A stretch of DNA of 64,000 bases from Streptomyces sp. FIT100 (GTDB lineage: Bacteria; Actinomycetota; Actinomycetes; Streptomycetales; Streptomycetaceae): contig NZ_CP075715.1 of the NCBI RefSeq assembly GCF_024584805.1, positions 5,820,526 to 5,884,525 of the forward strand. Direction: 5' to 3'. The position numbers were made by a program, and so were the translations under genes. The notes beneath the pieces are model-generated. The model saw nothing but the letters and a program-made list of their open reading frames with translations. It was not told the DNA's origin and searched no databases. This document shows, in pieces, positions 52,746-62,155 of this stretch; positions within the stretch are counted from its first letter, which is position 1, and each line of letters starts with the position of its first letter.

Positions 52746-53290
52746 GCCACCGCCCCTTCCGTCAGCAGGTACACGTGCACGGCGCCGGCCGCGGCGACCG
52801 AGGCCAGCAGCCGGGCGTACTCGGGCGGTGCACCGGACAGCGCGACAGCGTGCGCGTCGGCCGCGCGCTGCTCGGCGGCGGCCAGTTCCTGCACGGCCGT
52901 ACGGGCATCGCCGGACACGGGGACGGGCGCGGGCGACGGTGCGGCCGACGCGGACGGGCCCGCGGTGGCGGACGCCGCGGGAGAGGGGCCCGCGGGGCCC
53001 CGCGCTCCTGCCGGCGCCAGCGCCTTCACATGCCGCGCCACCTCCGCCCGCAGCGGTGCCAGTCGCGCGGCGAGCCCCGGATGGGCGATCAGGACGGCGT
53101 CGTATCGGGCCAGCAGACCGGCGCTGGCCGTGGTGCTCCTGCGCCGCAGCGCGGTCTCCGCGGAGACGGGCCCCGGCGCCGTCGGCCGTGCGGGCGTCCC
53201 GCCCGACGCGCACCCGGTCAGCGCGGCCGCGGCCGCCATCGCACCCGTCGCCATGAGCGCACGTCTGCGCGTCGTTCCCGTGCGCTCCAC
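52742..53290 (-). CDS. Lipoprotein coupled to DUF4439, ferritin-like
   Basis: 182 aa from GTG at 53290 with GGAG upstream; longer N-termini are open but lack support. Twin-arginine (TTRRRALMATGA) and lipobox ALTGC indicate a Tat-exported lipoprotein. The mature chain has helical segments resembling the DUF4439 partner (LLARYDAVLIAHPGLAARL, AAAEQRAADAHAVAL) broken by an Ala/Ser/Pro linker. Probably acts with the downstream cytoplasmic or secreted partner. Divergent from rimP. Confidence 0.72.
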   Translation of the reverse strand: MERTGTTRRRALMATGAMAAAAALTGCASGGTPARPTAPGPVSAETALRRRSTTASAGLLARYDAVLIAHPGLAARLAPLRAEVARHVKALAPAGARGPAGPSPAASATAGPSASAAPSPAPVPVSGDARTAVQELAAAEQRAADAHAVALSGAPPEYARLLASVAAAGAVHVYLLTEGAVA

Positions 53291-53454
53291 GCGGGTCTCC
53301 TCGTGCCCAGGACCTGTCCTCGGTGTGATCACCGCAGGCGAGCGTACCTTCGCGTCAGCCCTGGGTGGACGGCAACACCCCCCGCGACCGGATACCCTTT
53401 GTGCTGACACGCGACGAAACCCACAACAGCACACGCGGCCGAGGAGTCACCCGG

Positions 53455-53967
53455 ATGAGCACCACCCAGAGCGAGAGGCTGCGCGGACTGCTCGAACCGC
53501 TCGTCAGCGCCGCGGATCTGGATCTGGAAGAGATCGAACTGTCCCGGGCCGGCCGTCGCCGTGTGCTGCGGGTCGTCGTGGATTCCGAGGACGGCGTCGA
53601 TCTGGACGCCTGCGCCGAGCTGAGCCGTGTCATCTCCGACAAGCTCGACGAGACCGACGCCATGGGCGACGACGAGTACCAGCTCGAAGTGACCTCCCCG
53701 GGAGCCGAGCGCCCGCTCAAGGAGCACCGTCACTACCTGCGCGCCAAGGGCCGGCTGGCCAGGTTCCAGCTGACCACCCCGGAGGGACAGCCCGCCGGTG
53801 AGCTGGTCGCGCGGATCCTCGACCTGGACGACGATGGCCTCGACCTGGAGGTGCCGGGCGTGAAGGGCCGTAAGCCCACCACCCGGCGCATCGCCTTCGA
53901 CGAGATCGCCAAGGCGCGTGTGGAGATCGAGTTCAGCCGCAAGGACAAGAAGGAAGAGGAGGCGTAG
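53455..53967 (+). CDS. rimP: Ribosome maturation factor RimP
   Basis: 170 aa from ATG at 53455, with GAGGAG (53441-53446). Assists maturation of the 30S subunit. N-terminal alpha/beta domain with LRVVVDSEDGVDLDACAELSR and YQLEVTSPGAERPL, then an SH3-like C-terminal domain (about 92-165). Its stop is 2 nt before the nusA GTG, starting the conserved rimP-nusA-ylxR-infB cluster. Confidence 0.95.
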   Translation: MSTTQSERLRGLLEPLVSAADLDLEEIELSRAGRRRVLRVVVDSEDGVDLDACAELSRVISDKLDETDAMGDDEYQLEVTSPGAERPLKEHRHYLRAKGRLARFQLTTPEGQPAGELVARILDLDDDGLDLEVPGVKGRKPTTRRIAFDEIAKARVEIEFSRKDKKEEEA

Positions 53968-53969
53968 CC

Positions 53970-54977
53970 GTGGACATCGACGTGAAGCTCCTGAGGGGCT
54001 TGGCACAGGAGAAGGAGATTGCCTTCGACCTGTTGGTCGAGGCGATCGAGTCGGCCCTCCTCATCGCGTACCACCGCACCCCGGACAGCCGTCGCCACGC
54101 CCGTGTCGTGCTGGACCGCCAGACCGGTCATGTGACCGTGTGGGCCAAGGAGGACCCGTCCGAGCTCGAGGAGGGCCAGGAGCCCCGCGAGTTCGACGAC
54201 ACCCCGCACGACTTCGGCCGTATCGCCGCCTCGACCGCCCGCCAGGTCATCCAGCAGCGGCTGCGGGACGCCGAGAACGACGTCACCTTCGGCGAGTACG
54301 CCCGCCGTGAGGGGGATGTCGTCGCCGGCCAGGTCCAGCAGGGCAAGGACCCCAAGAACGTCCTGGTCAAGCTGGACGACAAGCTGGAGGCCATCCTGCC
54401 GGTGCAGGAGCAGGTGCCGGGCGAGGAGTACACGCACGGGCTGCGGCTGCGCACGTACGTCGTCCGGGTGGCCAAGGGGGTGCGCGGCCCGTCCGTCACC
54501 CTGTCGAGGACGCACCCCAATCTGGTGAAGAAGCTCTTCGCCCTGGAGGTCCCCGAGATCGCGGACGGCTCGGTCGAGATCGCCGCGATCGCCCGGGAGG
54601 CCGGCCACCGGACCAAGATCGCCGTGCGGTCGACCCGGAGCGGCCTGAACGCCAAGGGCGCGTGCATCGGCCCGATGGGCGGCCGTGTGCGCAATGTGAT
54701 GGCCGAGCTGCACGGCGAGAAGATCGACATCGTCGACTGGTCGGACGACCCGGGCGAGATGGTCGCCAACGCGCTCTCCCCGGCGCGGGTATCCAAGGTC
54801 GAGATCGTCGACCTCGCCGCCCGCTCGGCCCGGGTGACGGTGCCGGACTACCAGCTGTCGCTGGCGATCGGCAAGGAAGGGCAGAACGCCCGGCTCGCCG
54901 CCCGTCTCACCGGATGGCGTATCGACATCCGCCCGGACACCGAGCAGCCGGCCGAGCAGCCGGCCGAGCAGGACTGA
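53970..54977 (+). CDS. nusA: Transcription termination/antitermination protein NusA
   Basis: 335 aa from GTG at 53970. N-terminal RNA-polymerase-binding domain (about 1-110), then S1, KH1 and KH2 domains. The KH2 part contains VPDYQLSLAIGKEGQNARLAARLTGWRIDI, with GKEGQN the GxxG loop. It lacks the C-terminal acidic repeats of E. coli NusA, as in other actinobacteria. The tail repeats AEQPAEQ. Co-translated with rimP. Confidence 0.95.
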   Translation: MDIDVKLLRGLAQEKEIAFDLLVEAIESALLIAYHRTPDSRRHARVVLDRQTGHVTVWAKEDPSELEEGQEPREFDDTPHDFGRIAASTARQVIQQRLRDAENDVTFGEYARREGDVVAGQVQQGKDPKNVLVKLDDKLEAILPVQEQVPGEEYTHGLRLRTYVVRVAKGVRGPSVTLSRTHPNLVKKLFALEVPEIADGSVEIAAIAREAGHRTKIAVRSTRSGLNAKGACIGPMGGRVRNVMAELHGEKIDIVDWSDDPGEMVANALSPARVSKVEIVDLAARSARVTVPDYQLSLAIGKEGQNARLAARLTGWRIDIRPDTEQPAEQPAEQD

Positions 54978-55108
54978 CCCGGTCCAGGGCCCTGGAAACA
55001 CGGCGCTCACCCGTTGCGTGACCGCGGGATCGCCGAGAGTTTTGAGCCATCAACTGTTCGATTCTTGCCCCAAAGGGGTGAGGTCGGTACGGGGAGGTAG
55101 ACTTAACG

Positions 55109-55387
55109 TTGTCTGGCCGGACGCAAGCCCGCGCCTGCCCTGAGCGAACCTGCGTGGGATGCCGGGAGCGAGCGGCCAAGAGCGATCTGCTGCGCATCGT
55201 GGCGATCGAGGACGCATGTGTCCCCGATCATCGCGGTACGCTGCCCGGCCGGGGTGCGTATCTGCACCCCGCCTCGGTCTGTCTCGACCTGGCGGTCCGC
55301 CGCCGGGCGTTCCCGAGGGCCCTCAGGGTCCAGGGGCCGCTCGATACCGCGGATGTTCGCCTGGCCGTCGAGAAGACGGCGGCGTAG
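55109..55387 (+). CDS. YlxR-family RNA-binding protein (DUF448)
   Basis: 92 aa from TTG at 55109 with GGGGAGG 11 nt upstream (a later GTG at 55153 would delete the Cys motif). YlxR hallmarks: RTCVGCRERAAKSDLLRI and PGRGAYLHPAS. Lies between nusA and infB as in most bacteria; may bind RNase P RNA or regulate transcription (from the literature on YlxR, not shown here). Confidence 0.88.
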   Translation: MSGRTQARACPERTCVGCRERAAKSDLLRIVAIEDACVPDHRGTLPGRGAYLHPASVCLDLAVRRRAFPRALRVQGPLDTADVRLAVEKTAA

Positions 55388-55555
55388 GCAGCACCGTAAG
55401 AAGAGAGAAAGCAGTACCGCACGGAACCCCATGCGGTCAGGTACCTCGCGAGTCGGAAGTAGGTCGAGATTGCGATGAGCACTCGATGAGTACGCGATGA
55501 GTACGCCCATGAAGTAGCGACGGTCCGGCGGTAACCCGGACCTAAAAGGAGCGAA

Positions 55556-58500
55556 GTGGCTAAGGTCCGGGTATACGAACTCGCCAAGGAGTTCGGTGTA
55601 GAGAGCAAGGCCGTCATGGCCAAGCTCCAAGAACTCGGTGAATTCGTCCGTTCGGCGTCCTCGACGATCGAGGCGCCGGTTGTACGCAAATTGACTGATG
55701 CTTTCCAGCAGGGCTCCGGGGCCTCCCCCGCGAAGCGCGCTGCCGGAAAGCCCGCGGCGCCGCGCAAGGCGACGCCTGCGAAGCCCGCCGCGCCCTCCCC
55801 GGCGCAGGCGGCGCGTCCCGCTGCCCCCAAGCCCGGCGCCCCGGCCCCCAAGCCGGCCGCTGCCGAGGCTCCCAAGAGTGTTCCCGCGGCCCCGGCACCC
55901 GCCCCCGGCCCTCGGCCGACCCCGGGCCCCAAGCCCCCGGCCGCGCCGAAGCCGGCTCCGGTCACCCCGGCCGCTCCGGTTGCTCCGGTTGCACCGGCCG
56001 CTCCGGCCGCGCCGGAGTTCACCGCGCCTCCGGCAGCTCCGGCCGCCGGTCCCCGGCCCGGTGCCACTCCCGGCCCGCGTCCGTCCGCCCGCCCCGGTCA
56101 GGGCGGCGGTCAGGGCGGTGGCCGTTCCGGTGCCCCGCGCCCCGGCGGCGAACGTCAGGGCCCCCGTCCGGGCGGCCGACCCGCGGGTCCGCGTCCGGGC
56201 AACAACCCGTTCACCTCTGGTGGCTCCACCGGCATGGCGCGCCCGCAGGCGCCCCGTCCGGGCGGCGCCCCGCGTCCCGGTGGCGCCGGTGCCCCGGGTG
56301 GTCCGCGTCCGCAGGGCGCCGGTCAGGGCGGTCCCCGTCCGCAGGGCGGCGGCCCCCGTCCGACCCCGGGCGGCATGCCGCGTCCGCAGGCTCCGCGCGG
56401 AGCCGGTGGCCCCGGTGGCGGCCCCGGTGGTAACCGTCCGAACCCGGGCATGATGCCGCAGCGTCCCGCTGCCGGCCCGCGTCCCGGTCCCGGCGGCGGT
56501 GGCCGTGGTCCCGGCGGCCCCGGTGGCCGTCCGGGTGGCGGCGGCGGTGGCGGCGGTCGTCCCGGCTTCGCCGGCCGTCCGGCCGGTCCCGGCGGCGGCG
56601 GTCGTCCCGGTGGCGGCGGTGGCGGCTTCGGCGGCCCGCGTCCCGGTGGCGGCGGCTTCGGCGGCGGCCCCGGCGGCGGTGGCGGCGGCGGTCGTCCCGG
56701 CTTCGGCGGTCGTCCCGGTGGTCCCGGCGGCCGTGGTGGCACGCAGGGTGCGTTCGGCCGTCCCGGCGGTCCGGCGCGCCGTGGCCGTAAGTCGAAGCGG
56801 CAGAGGCGCCAGGAGTACGAGGCCATGCAGGCCCCGTCCGTCGGCGGTGTGATGCTGCCTCGTGGCAACGGCGAGACCGTCCGTCTGTCGCGCGGTGCGT
56901 CCCTCACCGACTTCGCGGAGAAGATCAACGCCAACCCGGCGTCGCTCGTCGCCGTGATGATGAACCTCGGCGAGATGGTCACGGCCACCCAGTCCGTGTC
57001 CGACGAGACGCTGCAGCTTCTCGCCGGCGAGATGAACTACACGGTTCAGATCGTCAGCCCGGAGGAGGAGGACCGCGAGCTTCTCGAGTCCTTCGACATC
57101 GAGTTCGGCGAGGACGAGGGCGGCGAGGAGTTCCTGGTCGCACGTCCGCCGGTGGTGACCGTCATGGGTCACGTCGACCACGGTAAGACGCGACTGCTCG
57201 ACGCCATCCGCAAGACGAACGTCGTCGCGGGCGAGGCCGGCGGTATCACCCAGCACATCGGTGCGTACCAGGTCTCGACCAAGGTCAACGAGGAAGAGCG
57301 CCGCATCACCTTCATCGACACCCCGGGTCACGAGGCGTTCACCGCCATGCGTGCCCGTGGTGCCAAGTCGACCGACATCGCGATCCTCGTGGTGGCGGCC
57401 AACGACGGTGTGATGCCCCAGACGATCGAGGCGCTGAACCACGCCAAGGCGGCCGACGTGCCGATCGTGGTCGCGGTCAACAAGATCGACGTCGAGGGTG
57501 CGGACCCGACCAAGGTGCGCGGTCAGCTGACCGAGTTCGGCCTGGTGGCCGAGGAGTACGGCGGCGAGACCATGTTCGTCGACATCTCCGCCAAGCAGGG
57601 TCTGAACATCGACTCCCTGCTGGAGGCCGTGGTCCTGACGGCGGACGCCGCCCTGGACCTGCGTGCCAACCCGGAGCAGGACGCGCAGGGCATCGCGATC
57701 GAGTCCCACCTCGACCGCGGCCGCGGTGCCGTCTCGACCGTCCTGGTCCAGCGCGGAACGCTGCGCATCGGCGACACGATGGTGGTCGGCGACGCGTACG
57801 GCCGTGTCCGGGCGATGCTCGACGACAAGGGCAACAACGTCGAGGAAGCGGCTCCGTCGACCCCCGTCCTGGTCCTGGGTCTCACCAACGTCCCGGGCGC
57901 CGGCGACAACTTCCTGGTCGTCGACGAGGACCGCACGGCCCGCCAGATCGCCGAGAAGCGCGCCGCCCGTGAGCGCAACGCCGCGTTCGCCAAGCGCACC
58001 CGCAGGGTGTCGCTGGAGGACCTGGACAAGGTGCTCAAGGCCGGCGAGGTCCAGCAGCTCAACCTCATCATCAAGGGCGACGCGTCCGGTGCGGTGGAGG
58101 CTCTCGAGTCCTCGCTGCTCCAGCTCGACGTCGGCGAAGAGGTCGACATCCGGGTCCTGCACCGCGGTGTCGGTGCGGTCACCGAGTCGGACATCGACCT
58201 GGCGACCGGCTCCGACGCCATCGTGATCGGCTACAACGTGCGCGCCGCCGGGCGTGCCACGCAGATGGCCGAGCGCGAGGGTGTGGACGTCCGCTACTAC
58301 TCGGTCATCTACCAGGCGATCGAGGAGATCGAGGCGGCCCTCAAGGGCATGCTCAAGCCGGAGTACGAAGAGGTCGAGCTCGGCACGGCGGAGATCCGCG
58401 AGGTCTTCCGCTCGTCCAAGCTGGGCAACATCGCGGGTGTTCTCATCCGCTCCGGCGAGGTCAAGCGCAACACCAAGGCGCGCCTCGTCCGCGACGGCAA

Positions 58501-58666
58501 GGTCATCGCGGAGAACCTCAACATCGAGGGTCTGCGTCGCTTCAAGGACGACGTCACCGAGATCCGCGAAGGCTTCGAGGGTGGTATCAACCTCGGAAAC
58601 TTCAACGACATCAAGGTCGACGACGTCATCGCGACGTACGAGATGCGCGAGAAGCCGCGCGGCTGA
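55556..58666 (+). CDS. infB: Translation initiation factor IF-2
   Basis: 1036 aa from GTG at 55556, with AAAGGAG 5 nt upstream. Delivers fMet-tRNA to the 30S subunit in a GTP-dependent manner. N-terminal IF2N-like domain (1-50), then a ~350-residue Pro/Gly/Ala/Arg-rich low-complexity linker typical of streptomycetes. A second IF2N segment is near 440-490. GTPase motifs begin about residue 537: GHVDHGKT, GGITQHIG, DTPGHEAF, NKID and SAKQG. Domains II-IV follow. A strong terminator follows. Confidence 0.97.
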   Translation: MAKVRVYELAKEFGVESKAVMAKLQELGEFVRSASSTIEAPVVRKLTDAFQQGSGASPAKRAAGKPAAPRKATPAKPAAPSPAQAARPAAPKPGAPAPKPAAAEAPKSVPAAPAPAPGPRPTPGPKPPAAPKPAPVTPAAPVAPVAPAAPAAPEFTAPPAAPAAGPRPGATPGPRPSARPGQGGGQGGGRSGAPRPGGERQGPRPGGRPAGPRPGNNPFTSGGSTGMARPQAPRPGGAPRPGGAGAPGGPRPQGAGQGGPRPQGGGPRPTPGGMPRPQAPRGAGGPGGGPGGNRPNPGMMPQRPAAGPRPGPGGGGRGPGGPGGRPGGGGGGGGRPGFAGRPAGPGGGGRPGGGGGGFGGPRPGGGGFGGGPGGGGGGGRPGFGGRPGGPGGRGGTQGAFGRPGGPARRGRKSKRQRRQEYEAMQAPSVGGVMLPRGNGETVRLSRGASLTDFAEKINANPASLVAVMMNLGEMVTATQSVSDETLQLLAGEMNYTVQIVSPEEEDRELLESFDIEFGEDEGGEEFLVARPPVVTVMGHVDHGKTRLLDAIRKTNVVAGEAGGITQHIGAYQVSTKVNEEERRITFIDTPGHEAFTAMRARGAKSTDIAILVVAANDGVMPQTIEALNHAKAADVPIVVAVNKIDVEGADPTKVRGQLTEFGLVAEEYGGETMFVDISAKQGLNIDSLLEAVVLTADAALDLRANPEQDAQGIAIESHLDRGRGAVSTVLVQRGTLRIGDTMVVGDAYGRVRAMLDDKGNNVEEAAPSTPVLVLGLTNVPGAGDNFLVVDEDRTARQIAEKRAARERNAAFAKRTRRVSLEDLDKVLKAGEVQQLNLIIKGDASGAVEALESSLLQLDVGEEVDIRVLHRGVGAVTESDIDLATGSDAIVIGYNVRAAGRATQMAEREGVDVRYYSVIYQAIEEIEAALKGMLKPEYEEVELGTAEIREVFRSSKLGNIAGVLIRSGEVKRNTKARLVRDGKVIAENLNIEGLRRFKDDVTEIREGFEGGINLGNFNDIKVDDVIATYEMREKPRG

Positions 58667-58679
58667 CGCACACAGTGGT

Positions 58680-58720
58680 CGGGGCCGGTCGGCGGGACGT
58701 AATCCCGTCGATCGGCCCCG
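58680..58720 (+). terminator. Terminator after infB
   Basis: An 18-bp stem with two G·U pairs (58680-58697 with 58703-58720) and a 5-nt CGTAA loop, 13 nt after the stop. Confidence 0.85.
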
Positions 58721-58806
58721 GCCGTGCGTGTACGGTTTCATGATGTCCCTGCCAAGAGCGGGCAGGGCGTCTACCTAACCCGTACCGGCGGGACATCCGG
58801 ACATAC

Positions 58807-59100
58807 ATGTTTGTGGGGACGCTGTCCTTCGACCTGCTTCTCGGCGATGTCCGGTCGCTGAAGGAGAAACGCTCCGTGGTCCGCCCGATCGTGGCCGAAC
58901 TCCAGCGCAAATACGCGGTGGCCGTGGCCGAAGTGGGCGATCAGAACCTCCACCGCAGGGCCGAGATCGGCCTCGCGGCGGTGTCCGGGGATCCGGCACA
59001 CCTCACAGATGTACTGGACCGGTGCGAGCGCCTTGTCGCCGCCCGGCCGGAAGTGGAGCTGCTGTCGGTTCGACGGCGGCTGCACGGTGACGAAGACTGA
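58807..59100 (+). CDS. DUF503 (YlxP-like) protein
   Basis: 97 aa. Small alpha/beta protein of the DUF503 family: LLLGDVRSLKEKRSVVRPIVAELQRKYAVAVAEVGDQNLHRRAEIGLAAVSGD. It lies between infB and rbfA as in many Gram-positive genomes. The exact function is unknown; a role in ribosome assembly is suggested by this position only. Confidence 0.9.
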   Translation: MFVGTLSFDLLLGDVRSLKEKRSVVRPIVAELQRKYAVAVAEVGDQNLHRRAEIGLAAVSGDPAHLTDVLDRCERLVAARPEVELLSVRRRLHGDED

Positions 59101-59125
59101 GTAGAGCGAAAGAGGAGAAGGACCG

Positions 59126-59593
59126 GTGGCCGACAACGCGCGGGCCCGCAAGCTGGCCGATCGCATCCAGGTCGTGGTCGCGGAGACCCTGGACCGGCGT
59201 ATCAAGGATCCGCGGCTGGGCTTCGTCACGATCACGGACGCCCGGGTCACCGGCGACCTGCGGGAGGCCACGGTCTTCTACACGGTCTACGGGGACGACG
59301 AGGAGCGCGCCGCGTCCGCCGCGGCGCTGGAGTCCGCCAAGGGCGTCCTCCGCTCCGAGGTGGGCAGGCAGACCGGGGTGCGCTTCACGCCGACGCTGAC
59401 CTTCGTCCCGGACGCCCTGCCGGACACGGCACGGACCATCGACGACCTGCTCGACAAGGCCCGGGCCAAGGACGCGGAGGTCCGCCAGACCGCCGTGGGC
59501 AAGGCCCACGCAGGCGAGGCCGACCCGTACCGCAAGCCGGAGGACGAGGACGAGGGCCGGGACGACGAGGGCGAGGGCGAAGCCTCCGCATGA
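59126..59593 (+). CDS. rbfA: 30S ribosome-binding factor RbfA
   Basis: 155 aa from GTG at 59126, with AGGAG upstream. KH-like fold binding 16S rRNA during late 30S maturation and cold adaptation: N-terminal ADRIQVVVAETLDRRIKDPRLGFVTITDARVTGDLREATVFYTVYG. The C-terminal ~35 residues are a Glu/Asp/Gly tail absent in short homologues. Its stop overlaps the truB ATG. Confidence 0.95.
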   Translation: MADNARARKLADRIQVVVAETLDRRIKDPRLGFVTITDARVTGDLREATVFYTVYGDDEERAASAAALESAKGVLRSEVGRQTGVRFTPTLTFVPDALPDTARTIDDLLDKARAKDAEVRQTAVGKAHAGEADPYRKPEDEDEGRDDEGEGEASA

Positions 59594-60492
59594 GCCAGCA
59601 GGACAGGACGCCCGACGGGCTTGTCATCGTGGACAAGCCGTCGGGCTTCACTTCGCACGACGTCGTCGCGAAGATGCGTGGAATCGCGCGTACCCGCAGG
59701 GTCGGGCACGCGGGCACCCTCGACCCGATGGCGACCGGTGTGCTCGTCCTCGGCGTCGAGAAGGCCACCAAGCTCCTCGGCCATCTCGCGCTGACCGAGA
59801 AGGAGTACCTCGGTACGATCCGGCTCGGCCAGAACACGGTCACCGACGACGCCGAGGGCGAGATCACCTCCTCCACGGACGCCTCCGGGGTCGCGCGCGA
59901 CGCCGTCTACGCGGGCGTCGCCGAGCTGACCGGCGACATCATGCAGGTGCCGTCCAAGGTCAGCGCCATCAAGATCGACGGCAAGCGCTCGTACGCACGC
60001 GTACGGGGCGGCGAGGAGTTCGACATCCCGGCCCGGCCGGTGACCGTCTCCTCGTTCCAGGTGTACGACATCCGCGAGGCCGTCGCCGACGACGGGACCC
60101 CGGTCGTCGACCTGGTCGTCTCGGTCGTCTGCTCCTCCGGTACGTACATCCGCGCCCTCGCCCGTGACCTGGGCGCCGGGCTCGGCGTCGGCGGGCACCT
60201 GACCGCGCTGCGCCGCACCCGCGTGGGCCCGTACAAGCTGGATGTGGCGAAGACACTGGACCAGCTCCAGGAGGAGCTGACCGTCATGCCGATCGGGGAG
60301 GCCGCGGCCGCGGCGTTCCCGCGCTGGGTCGTCGACGAGAGGCGTGCCCGGCTGCTCGCCAACGGCGTACGGCTGGACATGCCGGTGTACGAGACCCAGG
60401 GGCCGATCGCGGTCTTCGGGCCGGAGGACCGGCTGCTGGCGCTCGTGGAGCAGCAGCACGGCAAGGCGAAGAGCCTGGCCGTCTTCGGCTGA
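59590..60492 (+). CDS. truB: tRNA pseudouridine(55) synthase
   Basis: 300 aa starting in the rbfA stop (ATGA). Makes psi55 in the T loop of tRNAs. Catalytic segment HAGTLDPMATGVLVLGVE contains the nucleophilic Asp (GTLDP). Substrate loop KVSAIKIDGKRSYARVRGGEEF follows. The C-terminal PUA domain is about 225-300. A 13-bp hairpin follows. Confidence 0.95.
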   Translation: MSQQDRTPDGLVIVDKPSGFTSHDVVAKMRGIARTRRVGHAGTLDPMATGVLVLGVEKATKLLGHLALTEKEYLGTIRLGQNTVTDDAEGEITSSTDASGVARDAVYAGVAELTGDIMQVPSKVSAIKIDGKRSYARVRGGEEFDIPARPVTVSSFQVYDIREAVADDGTPVVDLVVSVVCSSGTYIRALARDLGAGLGVGGHLTALRRTRVGPYKLDVAKTLDQLQEELTVMPIGEAAAAAFPRWVVDERRARLLANGVRLDMPVYETQGPIAVFGPEDRLLALVEQQHGKAKSLAVFG

Positions 60493-60518
60493 GCCCCGCC
60501 GTGTGATGTGCGGTACAC

Positions 60519-60551
60519 CGTGGAGCGGGCACGGCCGCTGCCCGCTCCACG
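60519..60551 (+). terminator. Terminator after truB
   Basis: A perfect 13-bp stem (CGTGGAGCGGGCA, 60519-60531, with 60539-60551) and a 7-nt CGGCCGC loop, 27 nt after the stop. The ribF gene starts 183 nt later. Confidence 0.8.
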
Positions 60552-60734
60552 ATCCCCCTCGGAAGGGGTCTGTCCGCCACGGTCAACGGATTCACCCCGC
60601 CGAACGGGCGCTCGGAGTGAACCGAGGGAGCGTTGGGGGGCGCGTTCGTCGGGCTCCGCGGGCATGGCAGTCTTAGAACTGCTTGATTTGGTCAATGACG
60701 GACACAGGTTCGGTTCGGGCGAGGAGCGGTCACA

Positions 60735-61685
60735 GTGCAGCGCTGGCGTGGCTTGGAGGACATCCCCCAGGACTGGGGACGCAGCGTCGTCACCATCGGC
60801 TCCTACGACGGCGTCCACCGGGGGCACCAGCTGATCATCGGGCGCGCCGTGGAGCGGGCCCGCGAGCTAGGGGTGCCGTCGGTCGTCGTCACCTTCGACC
60901 CGCACCCGAGTGAGGTCGTCCGCCCCGGCAGCCACCCGCCGCTGCTCGCCCCGCACCACCGGCGCGCGGAGCTGATGGCGGAGCTCGGTGTCGACGCGGT
61001 GCTGATCCTCCCCTTCACGTCGGAGTTCTCGAAGCTGTCGCCCGCGGACTTCATCGTGAAGGTCCTCGTCGACAAGCTGCACGCGTGCGCCGTGATCGAG
61101 GGCCCGAACTTCCGCTTCGGCCACAGGGCGGCGGGGAACGTGGACTTCCTCGCCGAGCTCGGCCGCACCTACGACTACGAGGTCGAGGTCGTCGATCTGT
61201 ACGTACGGGGTGAAGCGGGTGGCGGCGAGCCCTTCTCGTCGACGCTGACGCGGCGGCTGATCACCGGTGGCGACGTCGAGGGCGCCGCCGAGATCCTCGG
61301 CCGCCCCCACCGCGTCGAGGGCGTCGTCGTGCGCGGCGCCCAGCGCGGCCGGGAGCTGGGCTATCCGACGGCGAACGTCGAGACGCTCCCGCACACGGCG
61401 ATCCCCGCGGACGGGGTGTACGCGGGCTGGCTCACCGCCGACGGCGAGCGCATGCCGGCCGCGATCTCCGTCGGCACGAACCCGCAGTTCGACGGCACCG
61501 AGCGCACGGTCGAGGCGTACGCCATCGACCGCGTCGGGCTCGACCTGTACGGGCTGCACGTGGCCGTGGACTTCCTCGCGTACGTGCGGGGCATGGAGAA
61601 GTTCGTGTCGATCGAGGCGCTGCTGGACGCGATCGCGGAGGACGTGAAGCGGGCGCGGGAACTGACCACTGCGTACGACGCGTAG
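60735..61685 (+). CDS. ribF: Bifunctional riboflavin kinase/FAD synthetase
   Basis: 316 aa from GTG at 60735. The N-terminal FAD synthetase (nucleotidyltransferase) has GSYDGVHRGHQ and VVTFDPHPSE. The C-terminal riboflavin kinase starts near residue 185, with GRELGYPTANV and YAGWLTADGERMPAAISVGTNPQFDG. Makes FMN then FAD. Lies after truB as in many actinobacteria. Confidence 0.95.
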   Translation: MQRWRGLEDIPQDWGRSVVTIGSYDGVHRGHQLIIGRAVERARELGVPSVVVTFDPHPSEVVRPGSHPPLLAPHHRRAELMAELGVDAVLILPFTSEFSKLSPADFIVKVLVDKLHACAVIEGPNFRFGHRAAGNVDFLAELGRTYDYEVEVVDLYVRGEAGGGEPFSSTLTRRLITGGDVEGAAEILGRPHRVEGVVVRGAQRGRELGYPTANVETLPHTAIPADGVYAGWLTADGERMPAAISVGTNPQFDGTERTVEAYAIDRVGLDLYGLHVAVDFLAYVRGMEKFVSIEALLDAIAEDVKRARELTTAYDA

Positions 61686-62155
61686 CGCCTCCGGCGGGTG
61701 CGGGTGGGGGCGAGTGAGCTTGCCCCCGCTTAGGGGCGCCGTCTGTGGCTGTCCTCAATCGCCGGACGGGCTTCGAGGTGGGGTCGGCGGGTGGGGTGGC
61801 GTGTCGTGGCCCCTCCGGGCTCGACTCCTCGGGTGGCGGCGGTCCGGTGAGTTCTGTTGGTGCCCGGTGCCAGCCGCCACCCCCCCCGCAGGGCCGACCC
61901 TCCACAGCCCCGCCCCGTGGCATCGTCCCCGGGCGCGAGTTGGGGTGGTCGTGGTCCCATGGCTGGGGCTGTTACCCCCACCCCCTGTTTGTGGGCATTC
62001 GTCCGGCAGGGCGAGCGAAGCGAGATGGGGGCACCCCCAGGCGAAGCTCTGGGGGAGGTTGGGCACAAACCCGCCCACCGGGCCGCAGGCGTCCGTGAAT
62101 GCTCAGGCGCCGCGCATCCGGGGCGTTGGCCCACCGGGCCGACGGGCCGTGCCCG
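61686..62155. repeat. Repeat-rich intergenic interval, no gene
   Basis: About 470 bp of G/C-rich, skewed DNA without a convincing gene. 61747-61772 contains CTCAATCGCCGGACGGGCTT, a sequence I recall as common in Streptomyces intergenic DNA. 62005-62066 is a REP-like element: GGGCGAGCGAAGCGAGATGG followed by a hairpin CCCCCAG/CTGGGGG (62034-62040 and 62049-62055, loop GCGAAGCT). A related hairpin is at 51302-51332. Confidence 0.6.

Noticed and set aside
52287..53213. Single 308-aa fused product over the DUF4439 gene and the lipoprotein region
   Set aside because: Its N-terminal part is an Arg/Ala-rich out-of-frame reading of the lipoprotein gene; the ATG at 52745 gives a clean DUF4439 protein coupled to that gene.
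55730..56790. Repetitive tract suggesting a tandem-repeat or satellite region
   Set aside because: It is the Pro/Gly/Ala-rich linker of IF-2, continuous in frame and typical of the genus.
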